The notes beneath the pieces are model-generated. The model was not told the origin of the DNA, made no database searches, and saw nothing but the letters and a program-made list of their open reading frames with translations. Shown in pieces: positions 6,260 to 6,349 of a stretch of 6,349 nt of DNA. How positions within the stretch are numbered: the stretch's first letter is position 1; each line of letters begins with the position of its first letter. The stretch is from JALZVT01 sp039029135 (GTDB lineage Bacteria; Pseudomonadota; Gammaproteobacteria; Pseudomonadales; Azotimanducaceae), in the NCBI GenBank assembly GCA_039029135.1, contig JBCCGT010000051.1, positions 1 to 6,349 on the forward strand, given 5' to 3'. The translations under genes were made by a program, and so were the position numbers.

Positions 6260-6349
6260 ATGAGCCAGCGAAGTTTTCAGAGCAACAACGAGTTCGCCAT
6301 CGCCTCCAACGAGCCGCAGCGCCTGGCGGACTTCACCCGCGAGCTCGGC
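6260..6349 (+). CDS. Unrecognised protein, N-terminal 30 residues only
   Basis: ATG 6260 follows the CoA-transferase stop after 2 bases and the frame stays open to the window edge. Codons are GC-ending as in the neighbouring gene. The visible residues start MSQRSFQSNNEFAIAS and continue with a polar, helix-like stretch ending FTRELG. There is no signal peptide or membrane segment. No strong Shine-Dalgarno is visible, so translational coupling to the upstream gene is likely. Too little is present to name a family; position suggests a role in the same acyl-CoA-related operon. Confidence 0.65.
   Translation, partial: MSQRSFQSNNEFAIASNEPQRLADFTRELG

Noticed and set aside
5982..6261. Several overlapping minus-strand frames opposite the end of the CoA-transferase
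   Set aside because: They are mutually overlapping shadows of a conserved C-terminal domain, with Arg/Ala-rich translations and no start signals.

Overview
The window holds one very large secreted-protein gene on the minus strand, a divergent intergenic region, and the start of a plus-strand operon headed by a CoA-transferase gene that carries an in-frame stop. The DNA is GC-rich with strongly GC-biased third codon positions. The domain set (VCBS/FG-GAP plus ASPIC/UnbV plus PKD repeats behind a Sec signal peptide, beside a CaiB/BaiF CoA-transferase) suits a Gram-negative, probably aquatic or sediment proteobacterium. That placement is an inference from gene content only.

Positions 1-4635, minus strand: a single uninterrupted reading frame starts at ATG 4635 and is still open at base 1, giving 1,545 visible codons with the C-terminus beyond the left edge. 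It encodes an exported modular protein: signal peptide, six calcium-loop VCBS/FG-GAP repeats, an ASPIC/UnbV domain, two PKD plus F5/8-type (lectin-like) pairs, two PKD plus Ig-like pairs, then at least three more PKD domains. All long plus-strand open frames across this stretch are antisense shadows.

Positions 4636-5078: a divergent intergenic region of about 440 bases, visibly less GC-rich than the genes. It holds three inverted repeats but no promoter I can call with confidence.

Positions 5079-6257, plus strand: a class III (CaiB/BaiF) CoA-transferase gene with a TTG start behind a strong Shine-Dalgarno sequence. It would be full length (392 codons plus the terminal stop), but codon 216 is TAA. 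Family motifs continue in the same frame on both sides, so this is a nonsense mutation, a sequence error or, less likely, readthrough. Two bases after its terminal stop an unrecognised gene begins at ATG 6260 and leaves the window after 30 codons, suggesting an operon.

The two transcription units diverge and show no obvious functional link: one makes a surface or secreted adhesion/recognition-type protein, the other belongs to acyl-CoA metabolism. I found no RNA genes, mobile elements, CRISPR arrays or known defence-type system.
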